A DNA stretch of 35,326 bases, from positions 1 through 35,326 of the forward strand of contig CAUDQR010000025.1 of NCBI GenBank assembly GCA_958451615.1. The letters are read 5' to 3'. This DNA is from an uncultured Collinsella sp. GTDB taxonomy: Bacteria > Actinomycetota > Coriobacteriia > Coriobacteriales > Coriobacteriaceae. Made by a program: the position numbers and the translations under genes. Below the pieces are notes generated by a model that saw only the letters and a list, made by a program, of their open reading frames with translations, had not been told where the DNA came from and did not search any database. Below, in pieces: positions 1 through 7,719 of the stretch (within the stretch, counting starts at the first letter, position 1; every line of letters starts with the position of its first letter).

Positions 1-18
1 CCGTCTGATGACTTGAAG

Positions 19-50
19 AAGGGGGAGGCCTCGCGGCCTCCCCCTTTTTT
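19..50 (+). terminator. Rho-independent terminator of the gene upstream of the window
   Basis: A perfect 10-bp GC-rich stem (GGGGGAGGCC at 21-30 with GGCCTCCCCC at 35-44) has a TCGC tetraloop and is followed directly by six T residues. This is a textbook intrinsic terminator. It must end a plus-strand gene lying left of the window. Confidence 0.93.
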
Positions 51-118
51 GCGTTTTATAAAGAGCTGTAATACAAGAACTCGCCTTCTTTTAGCTTGTC
101 TTACTGTTTGGCTGTATT

Positions 119-149
119 TTGAGTCCTTCTTTTGTATTTGCGCGATAAT
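119..149 (+). promoter_or_regulatory. Candidate promoter of coaE
   Basis: TTGAGT at 119-124 and GATAAT at 144-149 are separated by 19 bases, in an AT-rich stretch between the upstream terminator and the coaE ribosome binding site. The spacing is longer than ideal, so the assignment is tentative. Confidence 0.35.
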
Positions 150-177
150 AACTCCCATTGGCGTTAGGGAGGACTTG

Positions 178-819
178 ATGTTTACCGTTTTTGTCTTGGG
201 CAATATTGCTTCGGGTAAGTCGACTGCCTGCCGCTATCTCGAATCTCATGGCGCCATGCTTATCGATCTGGACGAGCTTGCCAAATCGCTGTATGTGCCA
301 GGCTCCGATATCGTCAATGCCCTCGCGGAAGAATTTGGCTGGGATATTTTGGATGAGGAGGGCGGCATTCGCCGCAGCATCCTCGCTTCTCGAGCTTTCG
401 CTTCTCCTGATTCGGTCGCACGGCTCAATGACCTTGTGCACCCCGTTCTCATTGAACAGCTTTCGCTTAGGATTCTCGATCCGGTTTGTTGTACGGTTTC
501 GTCCCCCCGTTATCCCTTTGCGGTTGTCGAGGTTTCTGCCCCGACTGGTTTTGAGGATGCTTTTGGCCTGGCTGATGAAATTCTGGTTATCAGTGCTCCT
601 TTGGCAGTTCGTCGCGAGCGTGCCATTCATCGTGGTATGGAGTCCTCTGATTTTGATGCTCGCTCTGCATGCCAACCTGATGAGGCTTCGCTTTGCAATC
701 TCGCTACGACGGTAATCGATAATGCGGGAGGCGATAATTCGCTCTTTGAACAACTGGACGCATGGCTTGTGCGCCATGGCTTCGGGGATGTAACGGATAA
801 GGAGGAGGCCGATGCCTAA
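178..819 (+). CDS. coaE: Dephospho-CoA kinase
   Basis: This 213-residue protein is dephospho-CoA kinase, which phosphorylates the 3'-hydroxyl of dephospho-CoA with ATP in the last step of coenzyme A synthesis in the cytoplasm. It has an N-terminal P-loop (G8-NIAS-G13-K14-S15-T16), the following LIDLDELAK segment, a LVHPVL motif, and a VVEVSAPTGF strand matching the family's DxPLLFE region. The length is typical (about 200). The open frame extends upstream to base 13, but ATG 178 is preferred because AGGGAGG lies 5 bases before it and the family fold begins there; the upstream extension covers the terminator. The lid and C-terminal regions are divergent from well-studied CoaE proteins. The stop overlaps the start of the transglycosylase gene by 8 bases, so the two are translationally coupled. 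Confidence 0.85.
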   Translation: MFTVFVLGNIASGKSTACRYLESHGAMLIDLDELAKSLYVPGSDIVNALAEEFGWDILDEEGGIRRSILASRAFASPDSVARLNDLVHPVLIEQLSLRILDPVCCTVSSPRYPFAVVEVSAPTGFEDAFGLADEILVISAPLAVRRERAIHRGMESSDFDARSACQPDEASLCNLATTVIDNAGGDNSLFEQLDAWLVRHGFGDVTDKEEADA

Positions 820-1393
820 GACACGTTTCTTTACGTGGTATCGCGTTGCGCCACTTGCCGTTGTGCTCGTCTTCGGCTTTATTTCGCTCGTCTACTCGTA
901 TGCTCCTGCCGCCTTCTTTAAGCCTTTGTATCCAATTGACTACGAGGCGTATGTAAAGCAATCGAGCATTTCGCACAATCTTGATCCATATCTGGTGTGT
1001 GCTGTCATAAAGTCGGAATCGAATTGGGATCCCGAGGCTGAGTCGAATCAAGGCGCTCGGGGATTGATGCAGCTGATGCCCGAGACTGCCCAGGATATGA
1101 TCGCCAAGGGTCTTGTCGATGGTAGCGAGTATTCCGCCGACAACCTTAACGATCCCGCTACGAACATCGAGTTTGGCTGTGCGTATCTTTCGTATCTTCT
1201 AACGTATTTTAACGGGTCGACTGACAGCGCCATTGCCGCCTATAACGCCGGCATGGGCAATGTCGACGGATGGGCGCAGCAGAGCACGTCGCTTCATAAT
1301 GCAATCACCTTTCCCGAGACGCAGGCGTATCTGATTCGTGTCAATAATGCCTGGGTTCGCTACAAGACCCTCTATCCCGATCGGTTCGTATAG
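812..1393 (+). CDS. Membrane-anchored lytic transglycosylase (SLT family)
   Basis: This is a 193-residue cell-wall enzyme that cleaves the MurNAc-GlcNAc bond of peptidoglycan to leave 1,6-anhydroMurNAc. One hydrophobic segment (about residues 12-31) acts as signal anchor and puts the rest outside the membrane. The SLT domain (about 45-190) shows the catalytic glutamate in IKSESNW (E69), the GARGLMQLMP motif (81-90) and the AAYNAGMGNV motif (142-151). It is close in size to Slt-like proteins often found next to coaE in Gram-positives. A GGAGG site at 801-805 precedes ATG 812. The gene overlaps coaE by 8 bases and probably shares its transcript. The substrate class is clear; the cellular role (growth, daughter-cell separation or secretion) is not. 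Confidence 0.9.
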   Translation: MPKTRFFTWYRVAPLAVVLVFGFISLVYSYAPAAFFKPLYPIDYEAYVKQSSISHNLDPYLVCAVIKSESNWDPEAESNQGARGLMQLMPETAQDMIAKGLVDGSEYSADNLNDPATNIEFGCAYLSYLLTYFNGSTDSAIAAYNAGMGNVDGWAQQSTSLHNAITFPETQAYLIRVNNAWVRYKTLYPDRFV

Positions 1394-1413
1394 GACTATG
1401 CCTGCCGCCTGCG

Positions 1414-1419
1414 TATACT
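1414..1419 (+). promoter_or_regulatory. Candidate -10 element upstream of uvrB
   Basis: TATACT at 1414-1419 lies 25 bases before the uvrB start codon, in the 51-bp gap after the transglycosylase gene. It is embedded in the interrupted palindrome CTGC-N7-GCAG (1410-1424). No good -35 is visible, and no actinobacterial LexA box was found here. The uvrB ribosome binding site AGGAG follows at 1435-1439. Confidence 0.4.
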
Positions 1420-1444
1420 GCAGATATATGAGTTAGGAGTATCC

Positions 1445-3685
1445 ATGGCGGAATTTGAAGTTGAGCGTGTTGGAGGAGAGCTCAAACGTTTTGGCGTTGA
1501 GGGCTCTGAGGTGCCGTTTGAGGTCGTGTCTCCATACGAGCCCGCTGGTTCCCAGCCTAAGGCCATTGAGTCGCTTGTGCAGGGTGTGAGGGACGGAGAT
1601 CGCTATCAGGTTTTGATGGGCGTGACTGGTTCGGGCAAGACCTTCACGATGGCTAAGACTATTGAGGCCCTGGGGAAGCCGACGCTGGTCATGGCTCCCA
1701 ATAAAACGCTCGCCGCTCAGCTTGCGAGCGAGCTCAAAGAGTTCTTTCCCAACAACGCTGTGGTCTACTTTGTCTCGTACTACGACTACTATCAGCCCGA
1801 GGCGTATGTGCCGCAAAGCGATACATATATCGAGAAAGACTCCTCGATTAACGAAGAGGTCGAGATGCTGCGCCATCAGGCGACCGCGTCACTGCTCTCT
1901 CGACGCGATGTGATCGTTGTCGCATCGGTCTCGTGTATCTATGGCATTGGCTCTCCTGAGGACTATGCGGGTCTGGCTCCAAACGTCGACAAGAAGGTGC
2001 CGCTCGAGCGCGATGACTTTATCCATGCACTTATCGACATTCAATATGATCGCAATGACTATGACCTGGCGCGCGGCACGTTCCGCGTGCGCGGCGATGT
2101 TGTCGACGTGTATCCGCCTTATGCCGAGCATCCGTTGCGGTTTGAGTTCTTTGGCGACGAGGTCGAGCTGATTGCCGAGATCGATGAGGTTACCGGTGAG
2201 ATGCTTCGTGAGTACGAGGCCATCCCCGTATGGCCGGCATCGCACTACGTGACCGAGAAGCCGAAGGTCAAGGCGGCTCTGAAATCGATCAGCGAAGAGT
2301 GCGAGAAGCGCGTGGCGGAGCTCAAGGCGACTGATAAGTTGCTCGAGGCGCAGCGTCTGCAGCAGCGCACCGATTATGATCTTGAGATGCTCGAGACGAT
2401 GGGTTTTTGCAACGGCATCGAGAACTACTCGCGTCATCTGGACGGTCGCAAGCCGGGTGAGCCGCCGTTTACCCTAATCGATTACTTTCCCAAGGATATG
2501 CTCTGCATCATCGATGAGAGCCATGTGACGGTGCCGCAGATTCGCGGCATGCACGAAGGTGACCGCTCGCGTAAGGTGACGCTGGTGGAGCATGGTTTTC
2601 GCCTTCCTTCGGCACTCGATAACCGCCCGCTTCGTTTCGATGAGTTTGAGGCAAGGATACCCCAGTTTATCTATGTTTCGGCCACACCGGGCGACTACGA
2701 GCTGCGGGTGAGCCAAAACGACGTTGAGCAGATTATTCGTCCAACCGGTCTGCTCGACCCCAAGATTGATGTGCGTCCGGTTCGTGGGCAGATTGACGAT
2801 CTTGAGGACGAGATTCGCGAGCGCGTGGTGCGCAAGGAGCGCGTACTGGTGACCACGCTCACCAAGCGCATGGCCGAGGACCTGACCGACCATCTGCTTG
2901 ATGCCGGCATTAAGGTCAATTACATGCACTCCGATACAGCGACGATGGACCGTGTCGAGATCCTGCGAACGCTGCGCGAGGGAAAGATCGATGTTCTCGT
3001 TGGTATCAACCTGCTTCGCGAGGGCTTGGATCTCCCCGAGGTCTCACTGGTGGCAATTCTCGATGCCGATAAGGAAGGCTTCTTGCGCAACCGTCGTTCG
3101 CTGATTCAGACGATTGGCCGCGCGGCCCGTAACGCCGATGGCGAAGTCATCATGTATGCAGACGTTATGACCGATTCGATGAAAGAGGCCATCGAGGAGA
3201 CGCAGCGCCGTCGCGAGATTCAGATGGCATATAACGAAGAGCATGGCATTGTGCCCAAGACGGTGCGCAAGGCCATCAACGACATCTCAAGTTTTATTGC
3301 CGAGGCCGAAAAAACCGTGGGTTCCAAGGGACGCTCGAAGGGCGACTCTCTTGGCCATGGCGCATTCTATACGCCCGATGAGTCGGGCGAGGGTGGCGTG
3401 CCGGAAACGGTGGCGCCCGAGCAGACACTTGCGGAGCAGTTGGAAGAACTGCCGCATGACGAGCTCGTGCGGATCGTCGAAACCATGGAAGAGGATATGC
3501 GTAACGCTTCTGCTGCCATGGACTTTGAGGAGGCGGCGCGCCTGCGCGATGCCGTCGTTCAGATTCGGGCGATGCTCGAGGGTGCGTCTGAGGACGAGAC
3601 GATTGAGCGCTTACGTTCGCAGGCCCGCAAGGGTTCCACGTTCGCATCGGGCAGAAAACGCCAGGGTGCACGGTTTAAGAAATAG
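1445..3685 (+). CDS. uvrB: Excinuclease ABC subunit B
   Basis: UvrB is the damage-verifying helicase-like subunit of nucleotide excision repair. It is loaded by UvrA and recruits UvrC for incision. Visible features are Walker A GVTGSGKT (residues 59-66), the DNA-clamping beta-hairpin region with [12 protein letters not shown], the DEAD-like IIDESHV box, helicase motif VI around QTIGRAARN, and a C-terminal UVR motif (about residues 670-705, [21 protein letters not shown] split across the helix pair) that contacts UvrC. At 746 residues it is longer than the usual 660-690. The excess is an N-terminal extension of about 25 residues and a basic tail rich in R, K and G. ATG 1445 has AGGAG 5 bases upstream. 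It ends at a strong terminator facing the convergent oxidoreductase gene. Confidence 0.98.
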   Translation: MAEFEVERVGGELKRFGVEGSEVPFEVVSPYEPAGSQPKAIESLVQGVRDGDRYQVLMGVTGSGKTFTMAKTIEALGKPTLVMAPNKTLAAQLASELKEFFPNNAVVYFVSYYDYYQPEAYVPQSDTYIEKDSSINEEVEMLRHQATASLLSRRDVIVVASVSCIYGIGSPEDYAGLAPNVDKKVPLERDDFIHALIDIQYDRNDYDLARGTFRVRGDVVDVYPPYAEHPLRFEFFGDEVELIAEIDEVTGEMLREYEAIPVWPASHYVTEKPKVKAALKSISEECEKRVAELKATDKLLEAQRLQQRTDYDLEMLETMGFCNGIENYSRHLDGRKPGEPPFTLIDYFPKDMLCIIDESHVTVPQIRGMHEGDRSRKVTLVEHGFRLPSALDNRPLRFDEFEARIPQFIYVSATPGDYELRVSQNDVEQIIRPTGLLDPKIDVRPVRGQIDDLEDEIRERVVRKERVLVTTLTKRMAEDLTDHLLDAGIKVNYMHSDTATMDRVEILRTLREGKIDVLVGINLLREGLDLPEVSLVAILDADKEGFLRNRRSLIQTIGRAARNADGEVIMYADVMTDSMKEAIEETQRRREIQMAYNEEHGIVPKTVRKAINDISSFIAEAEKTVGSKGRSKGDSLGHGAFYTPDESGEGGVPETVAPEQTLAEQLEELPHDELVRIVETMEEDMRNASAAMDFEEAARLRDAVVQIRAMLEGASEDETIERLRSQARKGSTFASGRKRQGARFKK

Positions 3686-3688
3686 TGA

Positions 3689-3730
3689 ACAGGCCCCGAG
3701 TTCCCTGTGGAGCTTGGGGCCTGTGTCTTT
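3689..3730. terminator. Terminator between convergent uvrB and the FAD oxidoreductase
   Basis: A 12-bp stem with one wobble pair (ACAGGCCCCGAG at 3689-3700 with CTTGGGGCCTGT at 3713-3724) is followed by GTCTTTT on the plus strand. It sits only 20 bases from the stop of the converging minus-strand gene and may serve both directions. Confidence 0.8.
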
Positions 3731-3750
3731 TGCGCGCTGGAATTCGTGCG

Positions 3751-5391
3751 TTAGAGGTCTGCGATCAGGGCTTCGGCACAACGGATGCCGTCGGTGGCCG
3801 CGCTCATGATGCCGCCGGCATATCCAGCTCCCTCACCACAAGGATAGAGGCCCGGGGTCGACACGGCATGGCACGTTCGGTCTCGGGTGACAGTGACCGG
3901 TGAGCTCGAACGAGTCTCCACGCCGGTAAGAACGGCGTCGGGGCGGTCGTAGCCGCGTAGCTTTTTTCCGAGTAGGGGAAGTCCCAGGCGGAGCGACTCG
4001 ACGATATGCTGCGGCAGGGCTTCGTCAATTGCCGTCCAGGTCACACCGAGCGGATAGGTGGGCTTTACCTTTCCGGGCGCCTTGCTGGCACGTCCTGCGA
4101 GGAAATCTCCGACGAGCTGTGCCGGTGCGTTCCAGTTGGAACCGCCCAGGCGATAGGCGGCCGCCTCGCAGGCACGCTGGAGCTCGATGCCGGCGAGTGG
4201 GTCATCGTTGGGAAGGTCCTCGGGTGTGACGTTAACGAGCAGGGCGGCATTTGCGTTGCGTCCGCCGCGGGCATTGAGACTGGCGCCGTTGACGCACAGG
4301 TGGCCCTGCTCGGAAGAGGCGGCGACAACCTGCCCGCCGGGGCACATGCAAAACGAGAACACGCTGCGGCCGTTGGGAAGATGGGCGACGAGCTTGTAAG
4401 GGGCTGCTCCGAGGGCAGGATGTCCCGCCGAGGCTCCGTATTGGACTCGGTCGATGTCGCGCTGCGGATGCTCGATGCGAACGCCCATGGCAAAGGTCTT
4501 TTGTGCGAGGGCCACGTTGTGGCCCTTAAGGAGCTCAAAAATATCGCGAGCAGAATGCCCGCAGGCGAGGATGAGGTGCTTTGTCTCGATTGGCTCGCAA
4601 GCGGCGTCTTGGGACGATTGGACATCAATACCGGTGATGGCGCCAGACGCGTCGATGCGAATGTCGACGAGCTTCGTTCGATAGCGGACGACACCTCCGA
4701 GCTGCTCGATGCGCTGAGATATAGCGGTGACGACCGTGGGAAGGATGTCGGAGCCAATGTGCGGCTTGGCATCCCACAGAATATCGCGGGGCGCACCCGC
4801 CTCGACGAAGGTTTCGAGGATAAGGCGATGGGCGGGATTTTTGGTTCCCGTATTGAGCTTGCCGTCCGAGAAAGTCCCCGCGCCGCCCAGGCCAAACTGG
4901 ATATTGCTTTCGGGGTCGAGGATGCGCTCCTTTAGAAAGAGGTCGATCGCCCGCGAGCGGCGAAATGCCGGGTCGCCGCGCTCGATGAGCAAGGGCTTAA
5001 GACCTGCTTCGGCGAGCGTAAGCGCAGCGAAAAGGCCGGCGCATCCGGCGCCGACAACGACAGGGCGTTCTTGAGGTACGTCGGAGGCGGGGGAGGGGAA
5101 TGAAGGCTCATCGTCTTCTATCGCGCGTACGCGCGAGCGGTCACGCTCGGCAACGCTGTCGACCGCTTCTCGCTCGAGGTGGGGACTAGTCAGCTCAACA
5201 CGAAAGCTCAGGATAAAATGGACGTCTCGTTTTTTGCGAGCGTCGATTGACTTGCGGTGGAGCTCGATGGACTTGATCTCGGAGTCCTTGCAACGTAGGA
5301 CGCGCTTGGCGACTCGCTTGCCAACAATGAGACAGGCATTTTCATCGCCGGCTTCATCGAGCGACGCGTTGACTTGGGTGATTTCAATCAT
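3751..5391 (-). CDS. FAD-dependent oxidoreductase, COG2509-like
   Basis: This is a 546-residue cytoplasmic flavoprotein of the uncharacterised FAD-dependent dehydrogenase group. An N-terminal domain of about 90 residues, typical of this group, precedes a Rossmann fold with the FAD-binding motif GAGCAG (114-119) followed by the acidic strand end ERGDP. A central KPHIGSD segment and the C-terminal GEGAGYAGGI motif that closes the FAD site are both present. The substrate is unknown for the family. ATG at 5391 is chosen because AAGGAG lies 6-7 bases upstream; the longer open frame would run through a terminator hairpin. It is transcribed with, or just after, the BaiN-like flavoprotein gene, from which a hairpin separates it. 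Confidence 0.85.
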   Translation of the reverse strand: MIEITQVNASLDEAGDENACLIVGKRVAKRVLRCKDSEIKSIELHRKSIDARKKRDVHFILSFRVELTSPHLEREAVDSVAERDRSRVRAIEDDEPSFPSPASDVPQERPVVVGAGCAGLFAALTLAEAGLKPLLIERGDPAFRRSRAIDLFLKERILDPESNIQFGLGGAGTFSDGKLNTGTKNPAHRLILETFVEAGAPRDILWDAKPHIGSDILPTVVTAISQRIEQLGGVVRYRTKLVDIRIDASGAITGIDVQSSQDAACEPIETKHLILACGHSARDIFELLKGHNVALAQKTFAMGVRIEHPQRDIDRVQYGASAGHPALGAAPYKLVAHLPNGRSVFSFCMCPGGQVVAASSEQGHLCVNGASLNARGGRNANAALLVNVTPEDLPNDDPLAGIELQRACEAAAYRLGGSNWNAPAQLVGDFLAGRASKAPGKVKPTYPLGVTWTAIDEALPQHIVESLRLGLPLLGKKLRGYDRPDAVLTGVETRSSSPVTVTRDRTCHAVSTPGLYPCGEGAGYAGGIMSAATDGIRCAEALIADL

Positions 5392-5411
5392 CGAGGTCTC
5401 CTTAGAGGCAA

Positions 5412-5447
5412 GAAAGAGGCCGTCCGGTATCCCAGACGGCCCGAATG
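5412..5447 (-). terminator. Hairpin between the two flavoprotein genes
   Basis: GGCCGTC (5418-5424) pairs with GACGGCC (5435-5441). On the minus strand the stem is followed by TCTTTCTT, so it could end the upstream BaiN-like gene. Read-through into the next flavoprotein gene is likely because no other promoter was recognised in the 80-base gap. Confidence 0.6.
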
Positions 5448-5471
5448 CGTTTTTGATTATAGACTGCGCGG

Positions 5472-6743
5472 CTACAGGCTGCTTGCAGCGCGAATGCCCG
5501 AGATCCAGGCCCACGCAAGGTTAAAGCCTCCGCAATCGGCGTCGATGTCGAGCGCTTCGCCGCAGACGTAAAGCGGGGCGTCGACAACGCTGCGCGCGCG
5601 TAGAATGGGTGTTGAGATGCTCTCGACAGATACGCCACCACGCGTGACCTGCGCCGAGCGCTCATCGGTCGTCCCCTCGGCAAACAGCTTAAAGTGCTTG
5701 AGGATCGAGACCAGATGGATGACATCGTTGGAGCCTGGATGGTACTGCTCGAACGCTGTGCAGACGACGCGGGAGAGTTGCGGGGCGAGCATGCCGTCGA
5801 GCCAACGGGGATCGCGGGGTGAAAAGCGGCCGAGCAGTTCAACGCGTCGGTTGAGCGTATCGAGCAGCTCGTCTTTGGAGAGGTCGGGGAAAACGTCGAG
5901 CAGGATCGTATCGCCGTGCTGGATACGACGAGAGAGGTTGAAGACAGCGACACCCGAGATACCGAAGGTTCGAAACAGCACTTCACCGTCTTCGTGCCAG
6001 AGCTCATTATGATTGCGGGCGAGCGTCAAGCGGGCACGGACGCGCAGGCCATCCAACGTCTTGAATGCCGCCCGATCGCCAACGACCGTTGCCGATACGG
6101 GGCAGAGGATGGGGCGCAGTGAAGTGAGGGGGAGGCGAAACGTATCGGCGATACCGGTGGGGTTGCCGCCCGTGGTGATAATTACGGCATGTGCCTGCAG
6201 GGCCTCGTTCTTGCGAGGGACATCGGCGAGCGCCTTCCGAAGCGAGCGGAGCTCTGATTTTCGGTCGTCGTGCTTTTTTGCCTTGAGCGCCCGCGCTGGA
6301 CGGTCTATTTGGAGTGCCCAGCCTTCGGAAGCTTTGCGCGCCGAGGCAACGTTGGCTCCGCAGATTAAGGTGATACCTAGGCGGTCGCAAACGTTGAGAA
6401 GCGCGTCGCGCACCGATTCGGCGCGAAGGGAGCGCGGGTACAGCCGGCCTTCCTCGGAGGTTGTCATGATACCCAGCGAGGAGAAGAAACCCATAAGCTC
6501 TTGTTCGGGCTGGGGGCCCATGACGGATTCGACGAATGCGGGGTGGTTATACCGCTGAGGATCAATCGATTCGTTGGAGAGATTGCAGCGGCCGTTACCG
6601 GTCGCAAGGAGCTTGAGGCCGCAGGCGACGTCGCACTCAACGATGCAGACGCTTTTGCCGGCGCGTGCGGCCGTAATGGCGGCGGCGAGGCCTGAAGCCC
6701 CGCCGCCGATTACCAAGACGTCATAGAGGGCGCTCGTGTTCAC
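5472..6743 (-). CDS. NAD(P)/FAD-dependent oxidoreductase, BaiN/HI0933 (YhiN) family
   Basis: This is a 423-residue flavoprotein of the HI0933-like family, whose members include the bile-acid enzyme BaiN and many proteins labelled aminoacetone oxidase. The GGGASG dinucleotide motif is at residues 13-18. The family hallmark GNGRCNLSN follows near residue 53, and the C-terminal CGEALDIDADCGGFNL motif contacts the flavin. Length is typical (about 400-420). The start is GTG at 6743, immediately after the TAA of mrp, with GAGG 5 bases before it, so translation is coupled to mrp. The physiological reaction is not known; a bile-acid role cannot be inferred from sequence alone in a putative gut bacterium. 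Confidence 0.85.
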   Translation of the reverse strand: MNTSALYDVLVIGGGASGLAAAITAARAGKSVCIVECDVACGLKLLATGNGRCNLSNESIDPQRYNHPAFVESVMGPQPEQELMGFFSSLGIMTTSEEGRLYPRSLRAESVRDALLNVCDRLGITLICGANVASARKASEGWALQIDRPARALKAKKHDDRKSELRSLRKALADVPRKNEALQAHAVIITTGGNPTGIADTFRLPLTSLRPILCPVSATVVGDRAAFKTLDGLRVRARLTLARNHNELWHEDGEVLFRTFGISGVAVFNLSRRIQHGDTILLDVFPDLSKDELLDTLNRRVELLGRFSPRDPRWLDGMLAPQLSRVVCTAFEQYHPGSNDVIHLVSILKHFKLFAEGTTDERSAQVTRGGVSVESISTPILRARSVVDAPLYVCGEALDIDADCGGFNLAWAWISGIRAASSL

Positions 6744-7574
6744 TTAGGCCTCGTCGGTCTCGTGCGGGGTAATAGCCTCGACGGCAGAGACTGCCTTGGG
6801 CAACATGCCATCGGGCAGCGCGGTCTCGACCTCGCCCTTATCGCAGGCCTCGGCGAGTGCCGGATTAATGGGAAGCTGGCCCAAGATGTCGAGGTTATAG
6901 CGCTCTGCGACCTCGGGGAGCTTGCTCTTGCCAAAGACCTCGATCTTCTTGCCGCAGTCGGGGCACTCAATATAGCTCATGTTCTCGACAATGCCCAGAA
7001 TGGGGACGTTCATCTTCTCGGCCATGTTGACCGCCTTGGCGACGATCATCGAGACCAGATCCTGCGGGCTCGTGACGATGACGATTCCGTCGACCGGCAG
7101 CGACTGGAAGACGGTGAGCGCGACGTCGCCTGTTCCCGGAGGCATGTCGACCAGCAGGTAGTCGATGGGGCCCCACGAGGTCTCGCTCCAGAACTGCCTA
7201 ATGGCGCCTGCGATGACCGGACCGCGCCAAAGGACGGGGTCGGTCTCGTTTTGGAGCAGCAGGTTGGAGCTCATGACCTTGACGCCGTGCTCGGAGATTT
7301 CGGGCAGCATAAGGTTGCCAAGGGCATGGACGTGGCGTCCACTCATACCGAACATCTTGGGGATAGAGGGACCGGTGATGTCGGCATCGAGGACGCCGAC
7401 TTTGTGGCCGTGACGGGCAAGCTCGGTGGCGATGGCACCGGTGACAAATGACTTGCCGACACCGCCCTTGCCGGAAAGCACGGCGATGACGCGCTTGACC
7501 TCGGACAGCGTGTTCTCCTCAAATTGCGACGGCGACGTTTGTCCGCCGGCGGCCTGTGCGTGTTCGCAACCCAT
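6744..7574 (-). CDS. mrp: Mrp/NBP35-family Fe-S cluster carrier ATPase
   Basis: A 276-residue P-loop ATPase of the Mrp/ApbC/NBP35 family, which carries and inserts iron-sulfur clusters into client proteins in the cytosol. The deviant Walker A GKGGVGKS lies near residues 35-42. The switch region DADITGPSIP and VDMPPGTGD follow, and the cluster-binding C-x2-C pair occurs in ECPDCGKK. The N-terminus has only one cysteine (MGCEHA), so the extra ferredoxin-like cluster of eukaryotic NBP35 is not present. ATG at 7574 is preferred because AAAGGAG lies 6 bases upstream. The upstream extension overlaps the candidate promoter. It is the first gene of a minus-strand set with the BaiN-like flavoprotein. 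Confidence 0.93.
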   Translation of the reverse strand: MGCEHAQAAGGQTSPSQFEENTLSEVKRVIAVLSGKGGVGKSFVTGAIATELARHGHKVGVLDADITGPSIPKMFGMSGRHVHALGNLMLPEISEHGVKVMSSNLLLQNETDPVLWRGPVIAGAIRQFWSETSWGPIDYLLVDMPPGTGDVALTVFQSLPVDGIVIVTSPQDLVSMIVAKAVNMAEKMNVPILGIVENMSYIECPDCGKKIEVFGKSKLPEVAERYNLDILGQLPINPALAEACDKGEVETALPDGMLPKAVSAVEAITPHETDEA

Positions 7575-7629
7575 GTATGACTCCTTTGTATATGCTGGGG
7601 CCGGGGCCCCGCGATGTGACACGAGCGTC

Positions 7630-7659
7630 ATTGTACCCTCGTTTGCGAGCGGGAGTCAT
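7630..7659 (-). promoter_or_regulatory. Candidate promoter of mrp
   Basis: On the minus strand ATGACT (plus 7654-7659) and TACAAT (plus 7630-7635) are 18 bases apart, about 55 bases before the mrp start codon. It lies in the gap between the LtaS-like gene and mrp. Confidence 0.5.
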
Positions 7660-7719
7660 TTGCGATGCGTTTGGGCCGAGCGTGCTTGCAATACGATGGG
7701 CCCAAGCGAATGGGCGGGC

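Noticed and set aside
1393..1444. An SOS box at uvrB
   Set aside because: The gap holds only the interrupted palindrome CTGC-N7-GCAG around the -10. It does not fit the GAAC/GTTC pattern of actinobacterial LexA sites.
4006..4935. A 309-codon plus-strand open frame over the flavoprotein gene
   Set aside because: It is complementary to the conserved FAD oxidoreductase coding sequence and lacks a ribosome site and motifs.
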